The translations under genes were made by a program, and so were the position numbers. Shown piece by piece: positions 22,157-29,810 of a stretch of DNA of 49,003 bases (positions are counted from its first letter, which is position 1; each line of letters begins with the position of its first letter). The notes beneath the pieces are model-generated. The model saw only the letters and a program-made list of their open reading frames with translations. It did not search any database and was not told where the DNA came from. Source of the stretch: Nonomuraea basaltis (lineage in GTDB: Bacteria; Actinomycetota; Actinomycetes; Streptosporangiales; Streptosporangiaceae); the NCBI RefSeq assembly GCF_005893125.1, contig NZ_VCJS01000091.1:1-49003 (forward strand), read 5' to 3'.

Positions 22157-23425
22157 GTGACCGACGCCGCCTCCGCCCCCGACGAGTCCGCCGGCAACCC
22201 CGCTCGGCCCGGCGGCGTGCTGGGAAGCGGCTGGTTCGGTCCGGGGGTGGCCGGCATAGGCGGGGCGAGCTTGCTCGCCGACGTCGGGCACGAGGTGCCC
22301 TCCGCGCTGCTGCCCAGCCTGCTCACCTCCACCCTGGGCGCGCCTGCGAGCGCGCTCGGGCTGATCGAGGGCGTCTCCGACGCGCTGGCGGGAGCCGCCC
22401 GCTTCGGCGGCGGCGCCCTGGCCGACGACCCTAAACGCCGCCGAGCGATCGCCGTCGGCGGCTATGCCACGACCGCCGTGCTGTCGGCCGGCATCGGCGC
22501 CGCCACCGCCGTCTGGCAGGTCGCCCTGCTGCGCGCCGGCGCCTGGACCGCCCGCGGCCTACGGGTGCCGGCACGCAACGCACTGCTGGCCGACATCGTC
22601 ACGCCCACCGCCTACGGCCGCGCCTACGGATTCGAGCGCATGATGGACAACCTCGGCGCCGTCCTGGGCCCGCTGCTGGCCATCGCTCTGGTCGCTCTCT
22701 TCAGCGTCAAGACCGCCATCATCATCTCCGTCGTCCCCGGCCTGCTTGCCGCCGTGGCGATCATCTACGCCATCCGGCACACCGCCCGGCCCCGGCAACG
22801 TGACAAGGTGCCCCTGCGCATCCGCATCCGCCCCATCCTGCGTGGCGACCTCGGCAAGATCCTCGGTGCGATCACCGCGTTCGAGGTCGGGAACGTCGCG
22901 GCGACCCTGCTCATCCTGCGCGCCACCGAACTGCTCACCCCCGCCCACGGCGCCGCCGGCGCGACTATGATCGCGCTGGCCCTCTACACGGCCTACAACC
23001 TCGCCGCCACTCTGGCCTCCGTCCCCGCCGGACATCTCGCCGACCGGATCGGCACGCGCGGTCCGGTCCTCGTCCTGACCGCCGGTGTGATCGCCTTCGC
23101 GATGGCCTACGGCCTGTTCGCCGTCACCGGCGCGGGCATCTGGCTGCTCGCGGCGCCTTTCGTGCTGGCCGGGGTCGGTATCGGTGCGGTGGAGACCGCA
23201 GAGCACTCCGCCGTCGCCGCGCTGGCGCCTGCCGGCTTGCGCGGTTCGGCGTTCGGTCTGCTGGCCGCAGTCCAGTCGCTGGGCAACTTCGCCGCCAGCG
23301 CCATCGCCGGGCTGTTGTGGACTTTCCTTTCCCCGGCCGCCGCGTTCGCTTATCTCACCGCCTGGATGGTGGTCGCTGCCACCGGGCTGATCGTCACCGC
23401 TCGATCGCGGACCGCCACACCCTAA
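22157..23425 (+). CDS. MFS transporter
   Basis: A 422-residue major facilitator superfamily protein with about 12 hydrophobic segments. Segment LADVGHEVPSALLPSLLTST early on and the MFS signature-like VWQVALLRAGAWTARGLRVP are visible; a cytoplasmic loop near residues 205-220 (RHTARPRQRDK) separates the two halves, and LADRIGTRGP is the second-half motif A equivalent. The GTG 22157 start has no Shine-Dalgarno and is probably leaderless. Being flanked by GTAGGAAATA elements and sulfur genes, it may export or import a sulfur compound. Direction and substrate are not readable. Confidence 0.8.
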   Translation: MTDAASAPDESAGNPARPGGVLGSGWFGPGVAGIGGASLLADVGHEVPSALLPSLLTSTLGAPASALGLIEGVSDALAGAARFGGGALADDPKRRRAIAVGGYATTAVLSAGIGAATAVWQVALLRAGAWTARGLRVPARNALLADIVTPTAYGRAYGFERMMDNLGAVLGPLLAIALVALFSVKTAIIISVVPGLLAAVAIIYAIRHTARPRQRDKVPLRIRIRPILRGDLGKILGAITAFEVGNVAATLLILRATELLTPAHGAAGATMIALALYTAYNLAATLASVPAGHLADRIGTRGPVLVLTAGVIAFAMAYGLFAVTGAGIWLLAAPFVLAGVGIGAVETAEHSAVAALAPAGLRGSAFGLLAAVQSLGNFAASAIAGLLWTFLSPAAAFAYLTAWMVVAATGLIVTARSRTATP

Positions 23426-23440
23426 ATCTATGTATATCCA

Positions 23441-23450
23441 GTAGGTAATG
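23441..23450 (+). promoter_or_regulatory. GTAGGTAATG element, copy 5
   Basis: A variant copy preceded by CCA as in copy 1 (CCAGTAGGTAAT). It abuts the -35 region and starts 46 bases before the leader ATG, exactly the distance at copy 1. Confidence 0.55.
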
Positions 23451-23479
23451 TTTATAACTTGATCGGCGGTGTGTAGCTT
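23451..23479 (+). promoter_or_regulatory. Promoter of the third leader peptide
   Basis: TAGCTT at 23474-23479 is a fair -10. With a 17-base spacer the -35 is TTTATA at 23451-23456, a weak hexamer that may need an activator. The predicted start is at 23486-23487, giving a leaderless ATG. Confidence 0.5.
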
Positions 23480-23486
23480 CCTGTTC

Positions 23487-23561
23487 ATGAGCCACGGCAT
23501 TCTCCTGACCATGCGTGCGCACGTGGACTTCGGCCGCGTCGCCAGCGTGCAGTGTCGCTGA
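23487..23561 (+). CDS. Leaderless Cys-Arg leader peptide before the FAD-binding gene remnant
   Basis: A 24-residue ORF ending HVDFGRVASVQCR-stop, the same length as the leader at 243 and matching it at most positions; both begin Met-Ser. It starts 8 bases past the -10 and has no ribosome-binding site. It precedes a small ORF and a deleted FAD/NAD(P)-binding gene, so the transcription unit it once controlled seems to have been largely lost while the leader and promoter remain intact. Confidence 0.72.
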   Translation: MSHGILLTMRAHVDFGRVASVQCR

Positions 23562-23633
23562 TCGCCTCTCGCAACGCACCCGCTGAACGGACTGGCAGCG
23601 GGGAAACGAGCAGGACTTCTACAGGAGGAAGAC

Positions 23634-23702
23634 GTGACACGCGAGTTCGAGGTGCGGAAGGCGAGCGGAAGCGGGGTCGTTTCGACCGGGGACCGCCCAT
23701 GA
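23634..23702 (+). CDS. Small ORF with strong ribosome-binding site (possible gene remnant)
   Basis: GTG 23634 follows AGGAGGAAGAC, the best Shine-Dalgarno in this stretch, and encodes 22 residues (starting MTREFEVRKASG) ending at TGA 23700, which overlaps the ATG of the next gene (ATGA). I do not recognise it. The strong start suggests it is either a coupling peptide or the surviving N-terminus of a gene removed by deletion, in line with the deletions visible just downstream. Confidence 0.35.
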   Translation: MTREFEVRKASGSGVVSTGDRP

Positions 23703-24199
23703 GCGCGGTGGTGGTGATCGGCGCGGGCCCGATCGGGACGTGCCTGGTGGAGCGGATCTGCGCGAACGCGCCGCAGTTGGGCCGGGGGCGCGTGCTTGAT
23801 CTGCACGTGGTGGACCCGTATCCGCCGGGCGCGGGCCGCTCGTGGCGGGCGACCAGCCCTACCGTGCCCGGCTCGACGACGGCGCGGGCGCTCATCGAGG
23901 CGCGGCAACCCGCACCGAGCGTGCGGCGGAGCATCGATCCGCTGATCGCCGGCCTGTTCGCCCAGGGCGAGTGCCGGGAGGTGTCGGGCCTGCTGGACGT
24001 GCGCCTCCCCGACCGGCGGCTGGTCACGCGAACCGGCGCCGTGCACGATCGCCGATTCGCCTTAGGCCCCTGGACCGCCGGCGGCATCGCCGGGTTCGAC
24101 GGCCCGGGCGGAATCGCGCCGCTGCTGCGGGAGGCCGACGCGCTGGCCCGGACGGTGCTGGCCCAGGTCGCCGGATCGTGGCTGCACGCGGCGGCCTGA
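23699..24199 (+). pseudogene. FAD/NAD(P)-binding protein, internally deleted
   Basis: The 166-residue frame opens with a Rossmann motif, AVVVIGAGPIGTCLVERI (G-x-G-x-x-G), and VVDPYPPGAGRSWR, typical of the large FAD-NAD(P)-binding proteins of the PF13454 type. It then jumps to sequence resembling the far C-terminus of such proteins (GPWTAGGIAGFDGPGG and LLREADALARTVL). Family members are roughly 600 residues, so several hundred residues are missing in frame. The protein could not fold as the parent enzyme. The parents often accompany luciferase-like monooxygenases in sulfur loci. Confidence 0.6.
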
Positions 24200-24216
24200 G
24201 CGTACAACTGAGGAGG

Positions 24217-24410
24217 CGCATGACGACGGCCGGCTCGCCGGCCCGCTGAATGACGAGCGGGTCATCGGCCGCGCGTTCCTGCCCGCTCTCGCACCACGGC
24301 CTGGCCTTGGTGCGCACGAACGCCACGGCCTCCTCCAGGACGCCTGCGGCGATGCCCACGTCGATGGCCGCGTGCAGGTTGTAGGTGTTGTCGTGCCCAA
24401 CCTCGTCGTC
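24217..24410 (-). pseudogene. Fragment of an SfnB/acyl-CoA-dehydrogenase-like gene
   Basis: Immediately after the ssuD stop, the minus strand encodes about 55 residues with no start or stop of its own. They include DNTYNLHAAIDVGIAAGVLE, AFVRTKARPW and ERAADDPLVIQRAGE. These resemble the helical C-terminal part of SfnB-type acyl-CoA-dehydrogenase-like proteins used in sulfone/sulfonate metabolism. The flanks are lost, and the fragment ends where the deleted FAD-binding gene (opposite strand) ends, so one deletion probably joined the two remnants. Confidence 0.5.
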
Positions 24411-24411
24411 G

Positions 24412-25497
24412 CTACGTGCGCACGGCCGCCTCGCGCACCAGGCGGGGGAGTACGCGCTCGCCGACCCTGTACGCCTCCTCAAGATGCGGCCACCCGGACA
24501 GGACGAACTCGTCCACGCCGGCGGCCGCGTACTCCCGGAGCAGGACCGCGACCTCGTCGTACGAGCCGACCAGCGCGGTGCCCGCCCCTTCCCGGACCAG
24601 CCCGACCCCGGCCCACAGCCCTGGGTGGATCTCCAGGTCGCGGGTGTCGCCGGTGTGCAGATCGACCATGCGGCGCTGGCCGACGGAGTCGTAGCGGGCG
24701 AAGTGCCGCTGGGCGGCGGCGATGCGGGCCGGATCCATGCCCGCCAGCAGCCGGTCGGCCTCGGCCCAGGCGGCGGCGCCGGTGTCGCGGGCGATGACGT
24801 GCACCCGCAGGCCGTACCGGAGCTTGCGGCCGAGCGGCCCGGCCAGCGCGCGCAGCCGGGCGATGCGCTCGGCGATCGCGTGTGGTGGCTCGCCCCACAT
24901 GAGCACCACGTCGGCATGCCGGACCGCGACCTGCGCGGCCGCCGGAGACGCGCCGCCGAAGTACAGCTCGGGCGCCGGGTCGAGGGGCTCGGCCAGCCCG
25001 CCGCCCTCGACGCGGTAGTGCTCGCCGTGGTGGTCGAAGGGCACGCCCTCCCAGGAGCGGCGCAGCACGTGCAGGAACTCGGCGGTCCTGGCGTAGCGGG
25101 CGTCGTGGTCGAGGAAGTCGCCGTAGGCGCGCTGCTCGACGGGGTCGCCGCCGGTGACGACGTTGAGCAGCAGCCGCCCGCCGGAGACCTCTTGGAAGGC
25201 CTGGGCCTGCTGGGCGAGCAGGGTGGGCAGCGCGTAGCCGGTGCGGAAGGCGACCAGCATCTTCAGCCGCTCGGTGTGCTGGGCCAGCGCTGCGCACACG
25301 ATCCACGGGTCCGGGCAACCCGCGCCGACCGGGGTGAGCGCGGCCTCGAACCCGGCCTGCTCGGCGGCCCTGGCCACCTGCGTCAGGTAGGCGACGGTGG
25401 CGGGGCGGGCCGCGGGATGGAAGGCGTCGGTGGTGGTGATGGCCGAGCGGACCTCGTGGCCGTCGCCGGTCGTCGGCAGGAACCAGTGAAAACGCAT
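24412..25497 (-). CDS. ssuD: Alkanesulfonate monooxygenase SsuD-type (FMNH2-dependent)
   Basis: A 361-residue LLM monooxygenase with the SsuD opening MRFHWFLPTTGDGHEVRS, CPDPWIVCAALAQHTERLKM, the VSGGRLLLNVVTGGDP block and FLDHDARYARTAEFLHVLRR. SsuD cleaves alkanesulfonates to aldehyde and sulfite using FMNH2 and O2. It is the last intact gene of a minus-strand operon encoding a sulfonate ABC importer and starts at ATG 25497, overlapping the ssuB stop. No ssuE lies beside it; the flavin reductase at 532 could serve. The residual acyl-CoA-dehydrogenase fragment downstream suggests the operon was once longer. Confidence 0.88.
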   Translation of the reverse strand: MRFHWFLPTTGDGHEVRSAITTTDAFHPAARPATVAYLTQVARAAEQAGFEAALTPVGAGCPDPWIVCAALAQHTERLKMLVAFRTGYALPTLLAQQAQAFQEVSGGRLLLNVVTGGDPVEQRAYGDFLDHDARYARTAEFLHVLRRSWEGVPFDHHGEHYRVEGGGLAEPLDPAPELYFGGASPAAAQVAVRHADVVLMWGEPPHAIAERIARLRALAGPLGRKLRYGLRVHVIARDTGAAAWAEADRLLAGMDPARIAAAQRHFARYDSVGQRRMVDLHTGDTRDLEIHPGLWAGVGLVREGAGTALVGSYDEVAVLLREYAAAGVDEFVLSGWPHLEEAYRVGERVLPRLVREAAVRT

Positions 25498-26324
25498 CAG
25501 GTCACCTCGGTATCGGAGGAGGCGGCCCGCCGGACGGCTGCCGCCACGATCTCGCGTACGGCGGGGAACTCGGGGTGGGTGTGCGGGTCGGGCGCGTGCG
25601 GGAGGTCGGAGGCCTGGTCGAGCACGATGCGGCCGGGCCTGCGGCTCATCACCAGCAGGCGGGTGCCGAGGGAGACGGCCTCGTCCACGCTGTGCGTGAC
25701 GAACAGCACGGTCTTGCCCGTGGCCTGCCAGATGCGCCGGATCTCCTCCTGCAGGCGCTCCCGGGTGAGTGCGTCCAGCGCGGCGAACGGCTCGTCCATG
25801 AGCAGGATCGCGGGGTCGGGGGCGAGCGCTCGGGCGATGGCGGCGCGCTGCTGCATGCCGCCCGACAGCTCGTACGGCCGCCGCCCGGCCACGTCGCCCA
25901 GCCCCACAAGGTCGAGCAGCTCGGCGGCCCGGGACCGCCTGACCGGCGAGGGAACCCCGGCCATCCGCAGCCCGAACTCCACGTTGCGGCGCACGTTCAG
26001 CCAAGGGAACAGGCGCGGCTGCTGGAACACCACGCCCCGGTCCGGCCCTGGCGCCGTCACCGGTTCGCCTGCCACGGCGATCTGCCCGCCGGTCGGGAAC
26101 GCGAACCCGGCGACCAGCCGCAGCAGCGTGCTCTTGCCGCAGCCCGACGGCCCGACGATGGTCACGAACTCGCCCGCGCCGATGTCGGCGCTGATGCCGC
26201 GCAGCGCCTCGACAGGCTCGGCCCTGGACCAGCGGGAGGGGAGGCCATATGTCAGCGAGACCTCACTCAGTCGCACCGCGGCGGCGGTGCGCACCGCGGT
26301 GAGCGCCTTATCCTGCGAACGCAT
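25497..26324 (-). CDS. ssuB: Sulfonate/taurine ABC transporter ATPase
   Basis: A 275-residue ATPase of the nitrate/sulfonate/taurine (SsuB/TauB) group: Walker A GPSGCGKSTLL, Q-loop VFQQPRLFPWLNVRRNVEFG, signature LSGGMQQRAAIARAL, Walker B ILLMDEPFAALDALTR, and H-loop VTHSVDEAV. It overlaps the upstream ssuA gene by 17 bases and the downstream ssuD by 1, so the operon is tightly packed. It energises uptake through the SsuC-type permease (27359). Confidence 0.9.
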   Translation of the reverse strand: MRSQDKALTAVRTAAAVRLSEVSLTYGLPSRWSRAEPVEALRGISADIGAGEFVTIVGPSGCGKSTLLRLVAGFAFPTGGQIAVAGEPVTAPGPDRGVVFQQPRLFPWLNVRRNVEFGLRMAGVPSPVRRSRAAELLDLVGLGDVAGRRPYELSGGMQQRAAIARALAPDPAILLMDEPFAALDALTRERLQEEIRRIWQATGKTVLFVTHSVDEAVSLGTRLLVMSRRPGRIVLDQASDLPHAPDPHTHPEFPAVREIVAAAVRRAASSDTEVT

Positions 26325-27342
26325 CGCGTAGATCCTTGGTGGCCAGCCCCTTCTGGAATACGGCCAGGTCGGGCACGGCGGGGAGCTTGTTCTGCGACTT
26401 GAGGAACTCGGCGGCGCTGTGCAGGTTCTCTGCGAGCGCGCCGGGCTTCTCGGGCGTGCCCAGGTAGTCGGGGGCGGCCTGCTCCTTGCCGTCGAGCAGG
26501 ATGAGCTCGTCGATCTGCTTGGAAGCCTCTGCGGGGCCGAGGTTGAGCTGGCGGCCGACGGCCGCGGCGGCGGCCGCCTTGTCCGCGCGTACCAGTTTGA
26601 CCGCCCGGTCCTGCTGCTGCAGCCAGGTGCGCAGTGTCTGTGGGTACGTCGTGGCGAACTGGGTGCGGACCACGGCCAGGTCGGCGGTGAGCTTGCCCTT
26701 GGCGGCCAGTTCTTTGCTGGTGACGAGCACCTTGCCGGTCTTGCGCAGCTCGCCGAGCACCGGCGTCCAGACGTAGGCGGCGTCGATGTCGCCGCGCGCC
26801 CAGGCGGCCTGGATGTCCGGCGGCTCCAGGTCGACGACGGTCACGTCGGACTCGGCCAGCCCAGCCTCTTGGAGTGCGGCCAGCAGGCTGTAGTGCGAGG
26901 TCGAGGCGAACGGGGTCGCGATCTTCTTGCCCTTGAGCTCGCCGACCGAGCCGGCCTCGCGGGCCACGAGCGCCTCGTTCTCGGCGATGACGTCGAAGAT
27001 CCACGGCACCTGGTAGGGGATGTTCAGCGGTGCGGACAGGCCGCGGGTGACCGGGCTGCTGCCGGCCAGGCCGATGTCGATGCTGCCGGCGACCATCGCG
27101 GTGTTCACGTCGCCGCCCGAGTCGAACTTGATCCAGCTGATCTTCGTGTTCGGCAGCGCAGTCTCCAGCCACCGCTGGTCCTTGACGATCAGGTCGCCGT
27201 TCGGGATGAGCTGGTAGCCGATGCGTACTTCCTTGGGGCTGCCGTCGGCGTTGGGCGCGGTGCTCGGGGTGGCGCCAGTGCCGGTGGAGCACGCGGCCAG
27301 GCACAGGGCGAGCGCGAGCGCGGGAATGAGGCGGTGTTTCAT
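26308..27342 (-). CDS. ssuA: Taurine/sulfonate-binding lipoprotein (TauA/SsuA-like)
   Basis: A 344-residue binding protein with a lipoprotein signal (L-A-A-C, Cys18) and a Ser/Thr/Pro linker. The blocks VRIGYQLIPNGDLIVKDQ, ISWIKFDSGGDVNTAMVAGS and DIGLAGSSPVTRGLS are those of TauA-like proteins (the FDSG and GSSP motifs), so taurine may be a ligand. It lies between the permease gene upstream and the ATPase downstream on the minus strand. The intergenic gap to ssuC is only 16 bases. Confidence 0.88.
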   Translation of the reverse strand: MKHRLIPALALALCLAACSTGTGATPSTAPNADGSPKEVRIGYQLIPNGDLIVKDQRWLETALPNTKISWIKFDSGGDVNTAMVAGSIDIGLAGSSPVTRGLSAPLNIPYQVPWIFDVIAENEALVAREAGSVGELKGKKIATPFASTSHYSLLAALQEAGLAESDVTVVDLEPPDIQAAWARGDIDAAYVWTPVLGELRKTGKVLVTSKELAAKGKLTADLAVVRTQFATTYPQTLRTWLQQQDRAVKLVRADKAAAAAAVGRQLNLGPAEASKQIDELILLDGKEQAAPDYLGTPEKPGALAENLHSAAEFLKSQNKLPAVPDLAVFQKGLATKDLRDAFAG

Positions 27343-27358
27343 GGCTGATGCCTTCTTG

Positions 27359-28138
27359 TCATGCCTTGCCGCGCCAGGGCACGAGCAGGCGCTCGGTGAG
27401 TTGCAGGAGGGCGTCGATGAGCAGGCCGGAGGCGCCGATGACGAGCAGCCCGAGCACGACCACGTCGGTCTGGTTGTAGCGCTGCGCGTCGCGGATCATC
27501 CCGCCGATGCCCGGCACCCCGTTGACCGTCTCGGCGGCCACGACCGTGGTGTACGCCACCCCGACTGCGACCCGGATGCCAGTGATCACTTCAGGCAGCG
27601 CGGAGGGGAGCACGATCCGGTACGGCAACTGCCACCGGCTCGCCCCCAGCGATCGGGCAGCGTGCAAGTAGTCCTCGTGCACGCCGCGTACCGCGTCCGC
27701 CGTTGCCACTGCGACGGGCGGCAGCGCGGCCACGAACAGCAGCGAGACCTTGGGCGGCTCGTCGATGCCCAGCCAGATGATGAGCAGGCTGAAGTAGGCC
27801 AGCGGCGGCAGCGTCCTCACGAACGTGATCAGGGGGTTGAGCAGGGCCCGAACGGTCGGCACGAGCCCGACGACCAGGCCGAGCGCGATGCCGCCCGCCA
27901 CGCCGTACAGGCTGCCAAGGGCGATGCGGCGCAGGCTGGCCAGCAGGTGCTCCGACAGCAGGTAGCCGCTGTAGCCGCGCTGTCCGTCGTGCACGGAGGA
28001 GGTGAGGAAGAACTGCTCCCACACCGAGCCGGGCGAGGGCACGAACACCTCGGGCCACAGGTGGGCGGCCGAGACCGCCCACCAGATCGCGGCCAGCAGG
28101 ACCACGCTCGCCACCCGGAGTCCGGCACCACGGATCAC
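27359..28138 (-). CDS. ssuC: Sulfonate/taurine ABC transporter permease
   Basis: A 259-residue permease of the SsuC/TauC group: an N-terminal membrane segment, VSAAHLWPEVFVPSPGSVWE, then five more membrane segments with the EAA loop DYLHAARSLGASRWQLPYRI, and IRVAVGVAYTTVVAAETVNG. Two GTG codons could start it (28144 and 28138); 28138 is preferred because GAGGAA lies six bases before it. It is the first gene of the minus-strand operon ssuC-ssuA-ssuB-ssuD. A GTGGGGAATA element lies about 40 bases upstream. A five-codon ORF ending Cys-Arg overlaps its start. Confidence 0.85.
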   Translation of the reverse strand: MIRGAGLRVASVVLLAAIWWAVSAAHLWPEVFVPSPGSVWEQFFLTSSVHDGQRGYSGYLLSEHLLASLRRIALGSLYGVAGGIALGLVVGLVPTVRALLNPLITFVRTLPPLAYFSLLIIWLGIDEPPKVSLLFVAALPPVAVATADAVRGVHEDYLHAARSLGASRWQLPYRIVLPSALPEVITGIRVAVGVAYTTVVAAETVNGVPGIGGMIRDAQRYNQTDVVVLGLLVIGASGLLIDALLQLTERLLVPWRGKA

Positions 28139-28152
28139 CGACACTTCCTCAT
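28135..28152 (-). other. Five-codon ORF MRKCR overlapping the ssuC start
   Basis: ATG 28152 to TGA 28137-28135 reads MRKCR-stop, and its GTGA overlaps the GTG of ssuC. The Cys-Arg-stop ending is that of the two longer leader peptides, and the ssuC ribosome-binding site lies inside it. No leaderless promoter geometry supports it, so it may be chance. Confidence 0.2.
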
Positions 28153-28174
28153 TCCATAATAAGCGACTGGTTTA

Positions 28175-28184
28175 GTGGGGAATA
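28175..28184 (+). promoter_or_regulatory. GTGGGGAATA element, copy 6
   Basis: A variant of the recurring element in the 93-base gap upstream of ssuC, within ACTGGTTTAGTGGGGAATA. TATTAT, a possible -10 on the minus strand, lies between it and ssuC, so the element would sit near or upstream of the -35. Confidence 0.5.
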
Positions 28185-28231
28185 GCGTAGATGATCCCAC
28201 CTGGACCACGCAACGTGGGGAGACGCCGCTG

Positions 28232-29326
28232 TCAGGCCGCGGAGAACCCCGAGAACAACGCGACTGCCAGGGCGAGTGCGACCAGCACGTTGACCACCGT
28301 CGCCACGGCGAACACGCCGACCGGTCGCCAGCCCGCCTCCCGCAGCGACGAGACGCGGAACTCCAGACCGATGCTCACGAACGCCAGGATGAGGAACCAG
28401 GTGCGCAGGTCATTGGCGACCCCGATGACCTCCTTGCCGTGCGCCGCGGAGACCGTGGTCAGGTACCAGGTCGCGAGCACCGAGGCGGCCACGAACCCGA
28501 GCACGAACTTCGGGAAGCGCCGCCACAGCTCCGCCAGGCCGGGACGGGGCGCGTCGGGCCGCCGCTCGATCCGGAAGGCGAACCAGGCGGTCAGCGCCAC
28601 CACGACGACGCCGATGAGCGCGTTCTGGGTGACCTTGACGATGGTCGCGATGGCCAGGGCGTCCTCGCCGACGATCGTGCCCGCCGCGGTCACCGCGGCC
28701 GTCGTGTCGATGTTGCCGCCGATCCACGCACCGGCCACCTCCGGGCTCAATCCGAGCAGGGAGGCCAGCGCCGGCAGGATGAAGATGGACGGCAGCGCGA
28801 AGGCGATCACCAGGCTCGCGCTGTAGGCAAGCTGCTCGCGCTTGGCCTGTACGGCCCCGGCCGCGGCGATGGCGGCGCTGACCCCGCAGATCGACACGGC
28901 GGCCGACAGCAGCGCGCGCAGCTTGTCGTCCAGCCCGAGCTTGCCACCCAGCCACCAGGTGAACAGGAACACCGTGCTGATCAGCACGATGCCTTGGACG
29001 ATGGCCGGCCCGGCCGCCGTCACGATCACTTCGAGGTTGATCGACGCGCCCAGCAGGACCAGCCCCGTCTTGATGAAGAACTCGGTGCGGAAGCCGCCCG
29101 CCAGCCGATCCCGCAGCCCCGTGGCGGTCAGGACGGCGTTGCCGAGCAGGCCGAGCGCGATCGCGTACACCGGGAACTCGATGGCCTTGGCCAGCGCGTT
29201 CCCCTCGAACCAGGACGGGACGCCCTGCTCCAAGAACCTCGTGGCGGCGCCGAGCAGCAGGACGGTCAGGACGCCGAGTGCGTTCCACTGCCACGTCCGG
29301 GGCGCGGTGGAGGTCTCGGCGGTCAT
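28232..29326 (-). CDS. YeiH family putative sulfate exporter
   Basis: A 364-residue membrane protein of the conserved hypothetical 698/YeiH family, annotated widely as a putative sulfate exporter. It has about ten hydrophobic segments and family blocks such as LGLLGNAVLTATGLRDRLAG, FFIKTGLVLLGASINLEVI, ISICGVSAAIAAAGA-like (here VSICGVSAAIAAAGAV) and GNIDTTAAVTAAGTIVGEDA. Starts at ATG 29326, overlapping the stop of a small membrane protein gene by one base. Located between two sulfonate importers, it could release excess sulfite or sulfate made by desulfonation. The direct substrate has not been shown for the family as far as I know. Confidence 0.82.
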   Translation of the reverse strand: MTAETSTAPRTWQWNALGVLTVLLLGAATRFLEQGVPSWFEGNALAKAIEFPVYAIALGLLGNAVLTATGLRDRLAGGFRTEFFIKTGLVLLGASINLEVIVTAAGPAIVQGIVLISTVFLFTWWLGGKLGLDDKLRALLSAAVSICGVSAAIAAAGAVQAKREQLAYSASLVIAFALPSIFILPALASLLGLSPEVAGAWIGGNIDTTAAVTAAGTIVGEDALAIATIVKVTQNALIGVVVVALTAWFAFRIERRPDAPRPGLAELWRRFPKFVLGFVAASVLATWYLTTVSAAHGKEVIGVANDLRTWFLILAFVSIGLEFRVSSLREAGWRPVGVFAVATVVNVLVALALAVALFSGFSAA

Positions 29327-29451
29327 CACGGCACCAGCCCAGGCGGAATGACGCCAGTGAGGACGAGGACGAGTAAGACCAGGCCGAGGATGGTAGCCGC
29401 CCAGTCCTCGTTGAACGCAGTGCGGCTCTCGGGGGGTTCGTGCGCGCTCAT
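29326..29451 (-). CDS. Small single-span membrane protein coupled to the YeiH gene
   Basis: A 41-residue ORF starting ATG 29451 after AGAAAGG, ending TGA 29328-29326, overlapping the YeiH start (TGATG). The N-terminal 20 residues are polar (MSAHEPPESRTAFNEDWAAT); the rest is one hydrophobic span, ILGLVLLVLVLTGVIPPGL. No family is recognised. The ribosome-binding site and stop/start overlap argue that it is a true gene, perhaps an accessory subunit or stabiliser of the transporter. Confidence 0.55.
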   Translation of the reverse strand: MSAHEPPESRTAFNEDWAATILGLVLLVLVLTGVIPPGLVP

Positions 29452-29486
29452 GGGATGCCTTTCTGCGACATCGCGTCTCAGTCCGG

Positions 29487-29515
29487 ATCCTCCGCGAAAA
29501 TCCCTAGGAAATCAA
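29487..29515 (-). promoter_or_regulatory. Promoter of the small membrane protein/YeiH unit
   Basis: On the minus strand TTGATT (29515-29510) and GAGGAT (29492-29487) are 17 bases apart; the predicted start is near 29480. The recurring element at 29504-29513 overlaps the -35. Confidence 0.5.
29504..29513 (+). promoter_or_regulatory. CTAGGAAATC element, copy 7 (weakest)
   Basis: It departs from the consensus at the first and last base. It overlaps the -35 of the YeiH-unit promoter; a second partial copy, ATAGGGAAAC, follows at once. Confidence 0.4.
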
Positions 29516-29628
29516 TAGGGAAACCATGGAATATGGTGTAGCCGCGGAGCGGGTGGGCTACTGCGGACAGGTCGAGCCGTGCATCGCCCCGCACTGGGCC
29601 GATCCGCCGACTCCGGTACTGCTCCTGG

Positions 29629-29712
29629 GTGCTGATCGCCCGGGCCGGGGTGCGAACCGACGTGCTCGTCTGCGACAAGCCGGTCTCTGTACTGGACGTC
29701 TCGATCAAGTCC
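29629..29712 (+). pseudogene. Fragment of an Opp/Dpp ATPase gene
   Basis: A 28-codon stretch reads LIARAGVRTDVLVCDKPVSV followed by LDVSIKS. It matches the Walker B region of the fused ATPase encoded at 9956 (ARALGPRPDVLVCDEPVSAL), but the catalytic Glu is Lys and the flanking motifs are absent. It is a relic of a third Opp-type ATPase gene, left between the YeiH unit and the second sulfonate operon. Confidence 0.6.
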
Positions 29713-29758
29713 AGGCGCCCAACCATGGCCGCTTGCTCACGTCTCACCGAGGTGTGAC

Positions 29759-29788
29759 TTGACGTGACCGTGCGGATAGAGCTATAAA
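29759..29788 (+). promoter_or_regulatory. Promoter of the second sulfonate transporter operon
   Basis: TTGACG (29759-29764) and TATAAA (29783-29788) have an 18-base spacer. The predicted start is near 29795, leaving a 5' region of about 36 bases before ATG 29831. Confidence 0.6.
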
Positions 29789-29810
29789 CTCCACAAAAGC
29801 TACTAAATAA

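Noticed and set aside
29526..29762. A 78-codon plus-strand frame upstream of ssuA2
   Set aside because: The ATPase relic is in a different frame of the same stretch; this frame shows no family and is an accident of it.
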